The position numbers were made by a program, and so were the translations under genes. Below, in pieces: positions 8,169-16,555 of a stretch of DNA of 64,000 nucleotides; the stretch's first letter is position 1, and every line of letters starts with the position of its first letter. Source of the stretch: Massilia atriviolacea (GTDB lineage Bacteria; Pseudomonadota; Gammaproteobacteria; Burkholderiales; Burkholderiaceae_D); NCBI RefSeq assembly GCF_003953935.1, contig NZ_RXLQ01000001.1, forward strand, positions 160,121 to 224,120, written 5' to 3'. The notes beneath the pieces were generated by a model. That model was not told the DNA's origin, made no database searches, and saw only the letters and a program-made list of their open reading frames with translations.

Positions 8169-8259
8169 TGATGCGTCGTGCATACACTTTCGCGGCATGA
8201 GGCTTGTGCAGGGTATTTCCACATGTCACACTTGATGGTTTGACCATTCTGTTCGAACC

Positions 8260-9423
8260 ATGATGCCCCTTTGCAGTACCCCCGTCGCCCGCCTGCTCGC
8301 CACTGTCTTGCTGTCCGGCGCGGCGCTCACCGCCGGTGCCGCTCCCACGCCCGACGCCGAACAGTTCCTGCAGATCCTGCACAGACAGGCAACCAGCGAC
8401 AGCTACGACCAGTTCGCGGTGACCGGATTGTATGCCGATGAGCACGGACGACAATTCGCTTCCGCCATCCTGAGCCGGCTCGGCGAGCAGAAAGCGTACC
8501 GCGATGACTTGCAGGCGTGGCTGGCCGCCAATCCGGCAGTCACGCAGGAAGAATTGGTGAGCAACTGGTTGCGCCGTTATCAGCAGATCAGGCTGGCTTC
8601 CTTCGATTTCCTGGATAAGCAGGATGTCGCGATCCTGTTCCGGCTGCCGCGCTTGAACCCGCTTTACGGCACAGCCCGCAGCGCTTGCGAGACGCGCAGC
8701 CAGAAGGAAACCTACGAAGTGGTGCATCGCACCCGTCATGCGCTGCTCGACGAACACAAGGACCGGCTGGCGGACGCCATCGCGGCGGCCTATCTGCGCG
8801 AGCTGGCGCGGATCAGGCATCCCGCGCCGGGCGACCGTCCGCCGGGGCAGGTCGAGACGATGCGCGTCATGGCCGCGTTCAAGAACCTGGTAAAAGCCTT
8901 GCCGGCCGACGATGCCGCCATTCTCTCCAACGAGTTTGCCCACGACAAACGCATGCCGCGCACGCCGCAACAGGAGTGCAACAATGTCTGGGCCGCGAGC
9001 CACGCCATCCTCGATGCCACGGTCGCCGACGCCAGCCTGCTCAGGAAAAGTGTGACGCACTCGGCGTACTCAAGCGCGTTCGCGCAACAGGCCCCGCTGC
9101 GCGTGCCTGCGTTGACCAGGCAAGATTTTACTCCCGGAAAGGCCTCCATTTACCTTCCCTTGCTGCTGCAAAAGCGCAAGGTAAGCGGTGTCGTGAATGT
9201 CAACGTCAGCGTGGATGAGGCCGGCAAGGTATCCGCCGTGACGACCAACTGGAACAGCCTGGCCCCATCCTTTGTGGAGAGCGCCAACGGGGAAACATTT
9301 GCGTCGATGGAATTGATGTTGCCTGTTTTTGACAACTATTATCGGGACGGGAAATTCGCGCCCAAGCTGGTGGACGGCAAAGCCACCGCATTTTCTTTCT
9401 CGCACGAGATCGAATGGAAATAA
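8260..9423 (+). CDS. Secreted protein of unknown function with TonB-C-like end
   Basis: A 387-residue protein with a clear Sec signal peptide (residues 1-28, cut after AGAA or near it). The middle is helical and charged, with no motif I recognise. The last 80 residues resemble a TonB C-terminal fold: VNVNVSVDEAGKVSAV, then a helix, then RDGKFAPKLVDGKATAF, the pattern where TonB proteins have wRFxPa..dGxPv. There is no N-terminal membrane anchor followed by a proline-rich linker, so it is not a normal energy transducer. It is probably periplasmic. It stands alone, with 91 bp before it and 182 bp after it. Confidence 0.65.
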   Translation: MMPLCSTPVARLLATVLLSGAALTAGAAPTPDAEQFLQILHRQATSDSYDQFAVTGLYADEHGRQFASAILSRLGEQKAYRDDLQAWLAANPAVTQEELVSNWLRRYQQIRLASFDFLDKQDVAILFRLPRLNPLYGTARSACETRSQKETYEVVHRTRHALLDEHKDRLADAIAAAYLRELARIRHPAPGDRPPGQVETMRVMAAFKNLVKALPADDAAILSNEFAHDKRMPRTPQQECNNVWAASHAILDATVADASLLRKSVTHSAYSSAFAQQAPLRVPALTRQDFTPGKASIYLPLLLQKRKVSGVVNVNVSVDEAGKVSAVTTNWNSLAPSFVESANGETFASMELMLPVFDNYYRDGKFAPKLVDGKATAFSFSHEIEWK

Positions 9424-9511
9424 GCGCCGGCGGCCCCGGGCGGGCGCTGGTCTGCGGTTAATGCCGCGCAAACGACGGTGCGGCACTCCACAGAATAATG
9501 GATGAGAGTGA

Positions 9512-9550
9512 TCGCCGCAAATCCTTGTTTTAAAAGGAAAATTGCGGCGA
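9512..9550. other. Compound stem-loop between two genes
   Basis: TCGCCGCAA (9512-9520) pairs perfectly with TTGCGGCGA (9542-9550), and inside it TCCTT (9522-9526) pairs with AAGGA (9534-9538). No T-run follows. It sits 59 bp before the next gene and might be a leader structure or an attenuator-like end of the upstream transcript. Confidence 0.5.
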
Positions 9551-9608
9551 GCCACTTATCGCGGCATGGCAAGTACATGCTCGTCGCCACTATTTCAAGG
9601 AGAATATG

Positions 9609-10121
9609 ATGTGGATCGGATCGATCGGACTGGTCGCAGCGACCAAGAATGTTGCCGATGCGGGCACCGATAGCCTGGTGCAAGCGACTATTTTAAGAAA
9701 CGGGACCCCGATCCGGGTGCTGAACCTGGATTATGAGGAACTGGACGACCACGAACGCGGCGACGACCGCAGTTACGTCTATAGCGGCCCGGCCAAGCTG
9801 CCGCGCAGGAACGACCTGACGCCGGAGCTGCCACCCGGCGTCGGCATGATTCCGATGCCCTATCCGGGCTACGGTTTCGAATTCTCGCAAGGCTTGAGCG
9901 GCCATCTGCAAATCCGGCTGCGCATTAACGGCGACGATATGTGGATAAAAGACAATATCGACCTGTACGTCAAGTTCATCCGCCTGCGCGCCACCAGTTT
10001 CGATACCCTGGCCTGGCTGGAAGATCCGGAATGGACCTATATTGCCAGCTGGAACCAGGATGTGCCGATGTCGACCGATGCGGCGGAAGGCGTGACCACC
10101 TGGACGCTCAACCTGAACTGA
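9609..10121 (+). CDS. Small PLAT/LH2-like domain protein
   Basis: This 170-residue protein has no signal peptide. Its sequence follows the PLAT/LH2 beta-sandwich pattern: TKNVADAGTDSLVQATI near the start (the usual xxAGTDAxV strand), then an acidic stretch with HERGDDRSYVY (the F-x-RG-x-x-D segment), then LQIRLRINGDDMWIKDNIDLYV, where PLAT domains have I-R-I-x-x-D..W.L. PLAT domains bind lipid or protein partners; nothing here shows which. It starts at the second of two adjacent ATGs, six bases after GGAG. It is followed by a strong hairpin. Assignment is from pattern only. Confidence 0.55.
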   Translation: MWIGSIGLVAATKNVADAGTDSLVQATILRNGTPIRVLNLDYEELDDHERGDDRSYVYSGPAKLPRRNDLTPELPPGVGMIPMPYPGYGFEFSQGLSGHLQIRLRINGDDMWIKDNIDLYVKFIRLRATSFDTLAWLEDPEWTYIASWNQDVPMSTDAAEGVTTWTLNLN

Positions 10122-10154
10122 TCCGCCGAAGGCGTGCCGGCGGCGCGTCGTCAC

Positions 10155-10184
10155 ATGGCTGGGGAAAGTTTTCGTCCCAGCCAT
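10155..10184 (+). terminator. Hairpin after the PLAT-like gene
   Basis: ATGGCTGGG (10155-10163) pairs perfectly with CCCAGCCAT (10176-10184) around a 12-base loop, 33 bp after the stop codon. The sequence after it is A/T-rich but has no clean T-run, so termination is likely but not certain. Confidence 0.55.
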
Positions 10185-10304
10185 ATTCAAATCATTCAAC
10201 TTTTCCCGAGGCCTGCCGTTAATCAAAGACGAGCGCGGCAAAATGCCGTCCATTCCTGTCAAGATCGAACGTTACGGCGTCGTACACGCCTACAAGGAGA
10301 GGTC

Positions 10305-10946
10305 ATGAGCATCACGATTTCCAGCACCACGGCGTCCGCCAGCGCCGCACCGATTGCCCCACGCGAGGCGGTGCGCCGTCCGAACGAGGACGCCCAGGGC
10401 GAGCAGGGCGTCAAGACCGACAAGGTGACCCTGAGCGGTCCGGCCGAGCCGCCCCTGACCTACGGCGCCCCGCGTTCCTCGGCAACCGTGGTGCAACCCC
10501 CGCCCGACCTCGACGCCTTGCTGGCCGAGTCCGACCGCCAGGCGCAGGAAATCATCAACCTGATCCTGCCGGCAGTCGAGCAGCAGGGGCTGAACCTGGC
10601 CAAGGTCGTCAGCGGCGAGCAAAAACTCAGCGCCGACCCGGCCACCATCGAAGCGGCCAAGGCGGCCACCGCCGAGGGTGGCGAGTTCAGCGTTGAGAAG
10701 GTGTCCGAACGCATCCTCGTCTTCGCCAAAGCCCAGATCGGCGACGATCCGTCCAAGCTCGCCTCGGTCCGCGCCGCCGTCGAGAAGGGCTTCGAGGATG
10801 CCGCCCAAGCCCTGGGCGGCAAGTTGCCGGAACTGAGCGAGAAAACCCGCGCCAACATCATGGCCACCTTCGACCGCTGGCAGGATGACGGCAGCACCGT
10901 GGCCGACAGGGGCAGCGCCAGCCAGGGGCCGGCCGACACCGTCTGA
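10305..10946 (+). CDS. DUF5610-like hypothetical protein
   Basis: A 213-residue hydrophilic protein without signal or membrane segment. The first 70 residues are Ala/Pro-rich and look disordered. The C-terminal half (about 115-200), with VSERILVFAKAQIG, then AAVEKGFEDAAQALGG, then a helix ending MATFDRW, looks like the DUF5610 helical domain, found in proteins of unknown function. The start has AAGGAGA. It is a single gene; the A/T-rich 114 bp after it carry a likely promoter for the next operon (TTGCCG at 10990 and CACAAT at 11013, spacing 17). Confidence 0.55.
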   Translation: MSITISSTTASASAAPIAPREAVRRPNEDAQGEQGVKTDKVTLSGPAEPPLTYGAPRSSATVVQPPPDLDALLAESDRQAQEIINLILPAVEQQGLNLAKVVSGEQKLSADPATIEAAKAATAEGGEFSVEKVSERILVFAKAQIGDDPSKLASVRAAVEKGFEDAAQALGGKLPELSEKTRANIMATFDRWQDDGSTVADRGSASQGPADTV

Positions 10947-11060
10947 CCATGCGCAGGGCATAAAAACTTGCTAAATGTAAAGTAAATTATTGCCGATTCT
11001 CATCGTTTTCAGCACAATAGGGGGCCACGCGTCGCTCGGACGCACTTCACCAAGGACTGT

Positions 11061-12056
11061 ATGCACCCCGGCCACCTTTCGGATTATTTGTCGACCCTGA
11101 TCGCGCACCAGGTGCAGCACAGCGTGATGATCTGGGGGCCGCCGGGGATCGGCAAGTCGAGCGTGGTGGCCCAGGTGGCGGCGCAGCGCCGGATCGGCTT
11201 CATCGATATTCGCCTGAGCCAGCTGGCGCCGACCGACCTGCGCGGGGTGCCGGTGCCGCGCGACGGCGTGACGTACTGGTTCCCGCCGGAATTCTTGCCG
11301 CGCGACGGAGAGGGCATCCTGTTCCTCGACGAAATCAACCTGGCGCCGCCGGCGCTGCAGGGCGTTGCCCAGCAGCTGGTGCTGGACCGCCGCGTGGGCA
11401 ACTACACGGTGCCGCCGGGCTGGTTCGTGTGGGCGGCGGGCAACCGCAAGGAAGACCGCGCCGCCGTGTTCGACATGCCGGCGCCGCTGGCGAACCGCTT
11501 CCTGCACTTGCGCGTGGAGCCGAACCTGGACAGTTTCCGTCATTATGCGATCGGCAAGAACCTGCACGAGCAGATCGTCGGTTTCCTCAATTTCCGGCCC
11601 TCGCTGCTGCACAAGCCCGACCTCAACAGCGAATCGTGGCCGTCGCCGCGCAGCTGGGAAATGGCCGATACCCTGTTAAAACTCGACCTCGACCTGGCGC
11701 CGGCCATCGGCGCCGGCGCGGCGGCCGAGTTTCGCGTGTTCCGCCAGGCGGCCGCACAGATTCCCGCCATCGATGCGATCCTCAAGGGCAAGTCGAAGCA
11801 GGCGTTTCCGGACGAGCCGTCGGTCCAGTACGCCCTGAGCAGCGGACTGGTGAGCCGGATCGGCAATGTCGAGCAAGCCCTCAACGCACTGCGCTGGCTG
11901 AGCCGCAACGCGGCGCCGGAATGGGTGCAGATGGTGGCCGCCGACCTGTTTCCCAAGCTGCGCTCGCGCAAGCTGTATGACAGCTTTATGCGCGAAGTGC
12001 AGGGCGATACGGAATTGCTGGGTTTCCTCGCCGAATTCCTCACACTGGCCGCATGA
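11061..12056 (+). CDS. MoxR-type AAA+ ATPase
   Basis: A cytoplasmic AAA+ ATPase of 331 residues. The Walker A motif is GPPGIGKS (26-33) and Walker B is ILFLDEIN (86-93); AAGNRKEDRAAV with its conserved Asn is the sensor 1 region. MoxR ATPases act as chaperones that remodel partner proteins, usually together with a von Willebrand A protein encoded next door. Here the next gene overlaps by four bases (ATGA) and is a VWA protein, so the two are translationally coupled. The partner or client is not known. Confidence 0.88.
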   Translation: MHPGHLSDYLSTLIAHQVQHSVMIWGPPGIGKSSVVAQVAAQRRIGFIDIRLSQLAPTDLRGVPVPRDGVTYWFPPEFLPRDGEGILFLDEINLAPPALQGVAQQLVLDRRVGNYTVPPGWFVWAAGNRKEDRAAVFDMPAPLANRFLHLRVEPNLDSFRHYAIGKNLHEQIVGFLNFRPSLLHKPDLNSESWPSPRSWEMADTLLKLDLDLAPAIGAGAAAEFRVFRQAAAQIPAIDAILKGKSKQAFPDEPSVQYALSSGLVSRIGNVEQALNALRWLSRNAAPEWVQMVAADLFPKLRSRKLYDSFMREVQGDTELLGFLAEFLTLAA

Positions 12057-13381
12057 GCGACAGCGTCGCCCTGGAAGCCCTGTCGCGCTGCAAGATCCGG
12101 CTGCGCCAGCAGCATCCGTATTTTGCGGTGCTGACCCTGTTCGCCATCTACCGCAGCGATCCCGCCGTCGAACTGGCCGACACCGACGGCCGCGTGGTGC
12201 GCCTGAATGCGGACGCCTTCCTGGCGCTGCCCGACCCCGTTGCCACCGGTTTGCTGCTGCACGTCACTTTGCACGCGGCGCTGCTGCACCCGGTGCGCCT
12301 GCACGGGCGCAATCCGGTCTTGTGGAATATCGCCTGCGACGTGATCGTGAATCACATCATCACCACGCAGACCACGTTTCCTGTGCCGCCCGGCAGTTAT
12401 GTGGCGGCACAGTTGGCGCCGGGCTTCGTACCTTTGTCCGCCGAACACGTCTACGAATACCTGCTGAAACACCGGCTCGATCCCGATCAACTTGCCGGCA
12501 AATTATCCGGCACCCAGCCGGCCGGCAGCGCCGCCGCCGAGCCGAAACAGCCGGACGGCAGCGCCCGCGCCGACCAGACCCGCAGCACCGGCCTGGCCGC
12601 CGCCATGGCCAGGCGTTTCGGCGGCAAGGCTGCGCCGTCCCCGGCCAGCGCAACGGCGGTGCCGTCGGCGGCGCCCGCGACTGAGGCCTTGCCCGCCCCA
12701 ACGGCGCCGCTGCGCGATATCCGTCCGGCCCCGGCCGGTGTAGGCAAGGAAGCAATGCAGTTGCACTGGGAATCGGCCCTGATCAAGGCACGCGACCAGG
12801 CCAGTGCGCGCCAGCAGGGCAAGGACCGCAGCGCCTGGATCAAGGAGCTGGAAGCGGCCTGCGCGCCGCAAGTCGACTGGCGCACCTTGCTGTGGCGCTT
12901 CACGATCCAGACCCCCACCGACTTCGCCGGCCTCGACCGCCGCTTCGTGCATGCCGGCCTCTACCTCGAAGCGCTGGTGCAAGAACGCGTCAACATCGAT
13001 GTCGCAATCGATACTTCGGGCTCGATCGGCCCGGACGAGCTGGAACAGTTCGCTTCCGAACTGCGCGCCATCGTCAGCAGCTACCCGCACATCCTCTGCC
13101 GCCTGTATTTTTGCGACACCGAGCTGGCCGGCCCGTACGAACTGGGGCCCGACTTCAAGCTGCCGCGTGTGCGCGGGGGCGGCGGCACCGAGTTCCGGCC
13201 CTTTTTTAACTACCTGAACCGGCAGCAAGGCGAGCGCCAGGTCGACGCGGCGATCTATTTTACCGACGGCGAGGGACGCTTTCCCACCAAACCCCCGCAT
13301 TATCCGGTGTTGTGGGTGGCGCTTCCGGGCGCCATTCCCAGCGAACGTTTTCCGTTCGGCCAGGTGATCCGCATGGCGTAA
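12053..13381 (+). CDS. VWA-like protein with degenerate metallopeptidase N-terminus (DUF2201 type)
   Basis: A 442-residue protein. The N-terminal part resembles the putative metallopeptidase domain of DUF2201 proteins: LLLHVTLHAALLHPVRLHG and then WNIACDVIVN. In relatives the first segment is HE-xx-H; here it reads HVTLH (residues 70-74), so the catalytic Glu is replaced and peptidase activity is doubtful. An Ala/Pro/Gln-rich linker (about 150-230) follows. The C-terminal VWA-like domain has DTSGS at about 320-324 (metal-ion-dependent adhesion site), and a second acidic site in FTDGEGRF. It is coupled to the MoxR gene upstream and followed 44 bp later by the LRV-repeat gene. Confidence 0.82.
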   Translation: MSDSVALEALSRCKIRLRQQHPYFAVLTLFAIYRSDPAVELADTDGRVVRLNADAFLALPDPVATGLLLHVTLHAALLHPVRLHGRNPVLWNIACDVIVNHIITTQTTFPVPPGSYVAAQLAPGFVPLSAEHVYEYLLKHRLDPDQLAGKLSGTQPAGSAAAEPKQPDGSARADQTRSTGLAAAMARRFGGKAAPSPASATAVPSAAPATEALPAPTAPLRDIRPAPAGVGKEAMQLHWESALIKARDQASARQQGKDRSAWIKELEAACAPQVDWRTLLWRFTIQTPTDFAGLDRRFVHAGLYLEALVQERVNIDVAIDTSGSIGPDELEQFASELRAIVSSYPHILCRLYFCDTELAGPYELGPDFKLPRVRGGGGTEFRPFFNYLNRQQGERQVDAAIYFTDGEGRFPTKPPHYPVLWVALPGAIPSERFPFGQVIRMA

Positions 13382-13425
13382 GCGCCAGAAACGGCCCCTA
13401 TCCTCCATTTCCATCGAAGGCAACC

Positions 13426-16410
13426 ATGACCGCCGAAGAATTCCTCCATATCGTCCAGATCAGCCACCACTATGCCGAGGGCACCTCGCGCGAGAAGACG
13501 ATGGCGCAGCAGCTCAATTTTTCCTACGAGATCCACTGGTACGACTGGGACGTGATTGCCACCTTCATCGGCCATCCCGACGCCGAACTGGCGCTGATCG
13601 CCGAAGCCTGGCGTTTCGCCCCTGACTTCGTGGAGGCGCAGCCGCGCTGGGCCGAGCTGGCGCAGCATCCGGCGTGGGCGGCCGCGGTGGCGCAGGCGCA
13701 GCGCGAGTTGCCGGCCCCAAACCGCAACTGGGGCCAGGTGCCGGCATATTATGTGCGCCACCTGATCGCGCAAAAGAACATCAAGGCGCTCTGCCTGGTG
13801 CTGGAATCGCATTCGGTCGACAAGGGCTTCGTCGCACGCTGGGGCAGCGACCTGATGGCGCTCGGGCACCAGTCGATCGACCTGCGCATCATGGACCAGT
13901 ATGCGGTCGACGCGGCGACCATGGGGCCGATCCTGGACAAGTTCGCGACCAGCAAGTACGCGACCGTGCGCCTGGCCGTGGCGCGCCACGAGCACGCGGG
14001 CCCGGACGCCCTGCGCCTGCTGTGCACCGACCGCGACGAAAAGATTGCCAAAGCGGCGGCTTCGCACAAGCAGTTTCCCGGCGACGCGCTCGAACTCGTC
14101 GCCCAGCACGAGGAAGCACGCCAGGGCGACCGCCTCGACCGCCTGGAAACGCTGGGCTGGAAGGAGCTGGGCGACTTCCTCGGCAATCCGGACTTTCCGG
14201 CCGAAGGACTGGACATCCTCGCCGCGCGCGACGACGCGGCCATTCGCTTCGCCTGCGCCATGCATCCGAACGCCAGCGAGGCGCTGCTGCGGGCCACGCT
14301 GGCCGAGCCCGAGGACTGGAGAAAAGCCGCCGCCGCGCTCAACCCCGCGTTGCCGGTGGCGATGATGACGCAACTGGCGGACATCGACAGCGTCGACATC
14401 GCCTTCGCCCTGGCCGGCAATCCGGCCTTGCCGGAAGCCCTGCAGCTGACACTGGCGGTTCATCCCTCGCGCATGGTGCGCCTGCACCTGGCCGATCACA
14501 CGAGTTCGCACGCGGTGCTGTCGCTGATCGCCGCGCAGCCGGGCAGGGCGGATGTACACACGACGTTCGAGCAATTGCTGGCCGTGGCCATCGATCCGAA
14601 AAGTCCCGCCAGCAAGATCGGCAACCTGCAAGCGGCCACCAATACCCGGCGCAGCAACGGCGAAGCGCTGGCCAGCAGCCTGGGATACGCCATCGCCAGG
14701 CATCCCAAGGTGCCGGAAAAACTGCTCGGCAAGATGCGCCATGCGCTGCCCGAGCTGATCGCCGCCAATCCCGGCGTGCAGCTGCGCCTGCTGGAAGGCT
14801 TGCCGTTGCCCGATCCGGAACCGGTTCCTGAATGGAAGATGAACGGTCCCGAAGTGGGCAAATATCCCGGCTACTACATCAACCACCTCCTGCTCAGCAA
14901 GGAACTGAGCGTGCAGCGCATGGCCTGCGACCACATCGGCTGCGACAAGGCGCTGCTGTTGCCGCTCTGGCTGGTGCCGGATACGGTGCTGCTCAAAAAA
15001 CTGGCGCAGCGCACCGATATGCCGCGCTTCTTTTACGAAATGCTGTGGCTGCTGGGCGGCGAGTCCGTGCGCGCTGCCTTGAAAGCCAACAAGGCGGCGC
15101 GCCAGTTGACCGATTTTCGCGCCGCGCCCGCCAGTGCCGTTGCTGCGCCCGCTGTCAAAATCGATGCCAGGGGCGCCATCAAGGGGAACAAAAAGGAAAG
15201 AATCGCCCTGGCCTCGACCTCGACCGACGAAGCCATCCTGCTGGCCCTGGCCGCCGATAAGCTGAGCGAGGTGCGCGATGCGCTGACGAATCAATCGAGC
15301 TTGCCGTGGGCGGTGGTGGCGCTGCTGTCGCGCGACGCCGAACTCGACATCCGGCGCCGGATGCCGGCCTACCTGGCCGCTTTCCCGATCGAGCAGAGCG
15401 CCGCCATCGAGAGCGCGCTGCTGGCCGAAGGCGGCGTGGTGGCCGAGAGCGTCGCCGATCACACCAGGAATCCGGCGCTCCAGGAGCAGATGCTGGGCAA
15501 GTACGAACGGCGCCTGGCGTACAACGACCACCTGGCGCCGGCCCTGGCCGAGCACTATCTTTACCACGGCGCCATCGATGCCCTGCAGCGCGTGGCGGGC
15601 AATCTGGAAGGGCTGCCGGGGTTTTCGCTGAAGGCGGCCGATTTCCTGTTGCAGGTCCTCGACCATCGGCGCGGCGATCCGCTGCTCAGCTTGCGGGTGC
15701 TGTACGCCGCGCCCGACGAGCAGCAGCAGCGGCACCATCTGGAGCGCATCCGCACCTACTTCGAGCAGGAGGGCGAGCGGATTATTTTCACCTACTATAC
15801 GGTACAGGCCATCGTCGAGCGCTACCCGGACGACCCCGGCATGCAGGCGCTGCTCGCGCGCTCGCTGGGGCCGCAGACGAGCCGGGAAAACCGTCACTGG
15901 GCGGCGCGCTTGAGCAAGCACCTGGACGATGAGGTCATCGCGCGCGTGATGCAGGAAGGCAGCGCCGGGCGCGAGGCGCTGGCGGGCAATCCTGCCTTGC
16001 CCGCGCACGCGGCGGACGTGCTCAAGAGCGACGCCGATCCCGAGGTGCGGGCCGCACTGGCCGGCTGGAACACCCGGCTGGCAAGCCATTTCGTGAACGA
16101 TCCGGCGACCGAAGTGAGGGCTGCGCTGGCGAAGATGACGAGCGACGTCGCGCTGCAGCGCCAGCTGCTTGCCAACAAGCAAGAAGACGTGCTGGCGGGG
16201 CTCGCGCAAAATCCGCACTGCGACAGCGCGATGATGGCCGGCCTGGTGGCGGCCAACCGCAACTACGCGGTGCGCATCCGCGTTGCCAACCATCCGGCCA
16301 CGTCGCTGGAGACGCTCCAGGTCCTGCTGCAGGACCGGCACGGGGACGTGCGCGCCAACGCGGCCCGGGTCATCGAGGAACGCGCGGGGGCGGGGCAGGA
16401 GAGTGTGTGA
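13426..16410 (+). CDS. Large LRV/HEAT-like repeat scaffold protein
   Basis: A 994-residue, entirely helical repeat protein with no signal peptide or membrane segment. Many units of about 24 residues follow the leucine-rich repeat variant pattern, such as YATVRLAVARHEHAGPDALR, and the pattern recurs to the end (VRIRVANHPATSLETLQVLL). Such solenoids bind proteins or nucleic acids. The N-terminal 150 residues are less regular and may be a separate domain. Start chosen at the ATG at 13426 just after the VWA gene. With MoxR and VWA it forms a three-gene unit in which the scaffold may be sensor or substrate holder. A very long opposite-strand frame across it is a shadow. Confidence 0.8.
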   Translation: MTAEEFLHIVQISHHYAEGTSREKTMAQQLNFSYEIHWYDWDVIATFIGHPDAELALIAEAWRFAPDFVEAQPRWAELAQHPAWAAAVAQAQRELPAPNRNWGQVPAYYVRHLIAQKNIKALCLVLESHSVDKGFVARWGSDLMALGHQSIDLRIMDQYAVDAATMGPILDKFATSKYATVRLAVARHEHAGPDALRLLCTDRDEKIAKAAASHKQFPGDALELVAQHEEARQGDRLDRLETLGWKELGDFLGNPDFPAEGLDILAARDDAAIRFACAMHPNASEALLRATLAEPEDWRKAAAALNPALPVAMMTQLADIDSVDIAFALAGNPALPEALQLTLAVHPSRMVRLHLADHTSSHAVLSLIAAQPGRADVHTTFEQLLAVAIDPKSPASKIGNLQAATNTRRSNGEALASSLGYAIARHPKVPEKLLGKMRHALPELIAANPGVQLRLLEGLPLPDPEPVPEWKMNGPEVGKYPGYYINHLLLSKELSVQRMACDHIGCDKALLLPLWLVPDTVLLKKLAQRTDMPRFFYEMLWLLGGESVRAALKANKAARQLTDFRAAPASAVAAPAVKIDARGAIKGNKKERIALASTSTDEAILLALAADKLSEVRDALTNQSSLPWAVVALLSRDAELDIRRRMPAYLAAFPIEQSAAIESALLAEGGVVAESVADHTRNPALQEQMLGKYERRLAYNDHLAPALAEHYLYHGAIDALQRVAGNLEGLPGFSLKAADFLLQVLDHRRGDPLLSLRVLYAAPDEQQQRHHLERIRTYFEQEGERIIFTYYTVQAIVERYPDDPGMQALLARSLGPQTSRENRHWAARLSKHLDDEVIARVMQEGSAGREALAGNPALPAHAADVLKSDADPEVRAALAGWNTRLASHFVNDPATEVRAALAKMTSDVALQRQLLANKQEDVLAGLAQNPHCDSAMMAGLVAANRNYAVRIRVANHPATSLETLQVLLQDRHGDVRANAARVIEERAGAGQESV

Positions 16411-16418
16411 ATAGCATG

Positions 16419-16462
16419 AATTCGCCTGGAACGACGATCGCGCCGGGCTCCTCGGGCGAATT
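16419..16462 (+). terminator. Hairpin after the LRV gene
   Basis: AATTCGCC (16419-16426) pairs with GGCGAATT (16455-16462) across a 28-base GC-rich loop, directly after the stop codon at 16410. TTTGCTT follows. It is a possible terminator of the MoxR-VWA-LRV transcript. Confidence 0.4.
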
Positions 16463-16465
16463 TGC

Positions 16466-16494
16466 TTGCCGCGTGGCTGTACACTCCTGATAAT
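16466..16494 (+). promoter_or_regulatory. Likely sigma-70 promoter for the ADP-ribosylglycohydrolase gene
   Basis: TTGCCG and GATAAT are spaced by 17 bp and match the -35 and -10 consensus at 4/6 and 5/6. The predicted start near 16501 leaves a leader of about 55 nt. Confidence 0.5.
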
Positions 16495-16555
16495 GCGAGA
16501 CTGATTCCCCTCAAAAAGCTGCAACGAGGACAATGCCGCGTGCAGGCCAGCGCCC

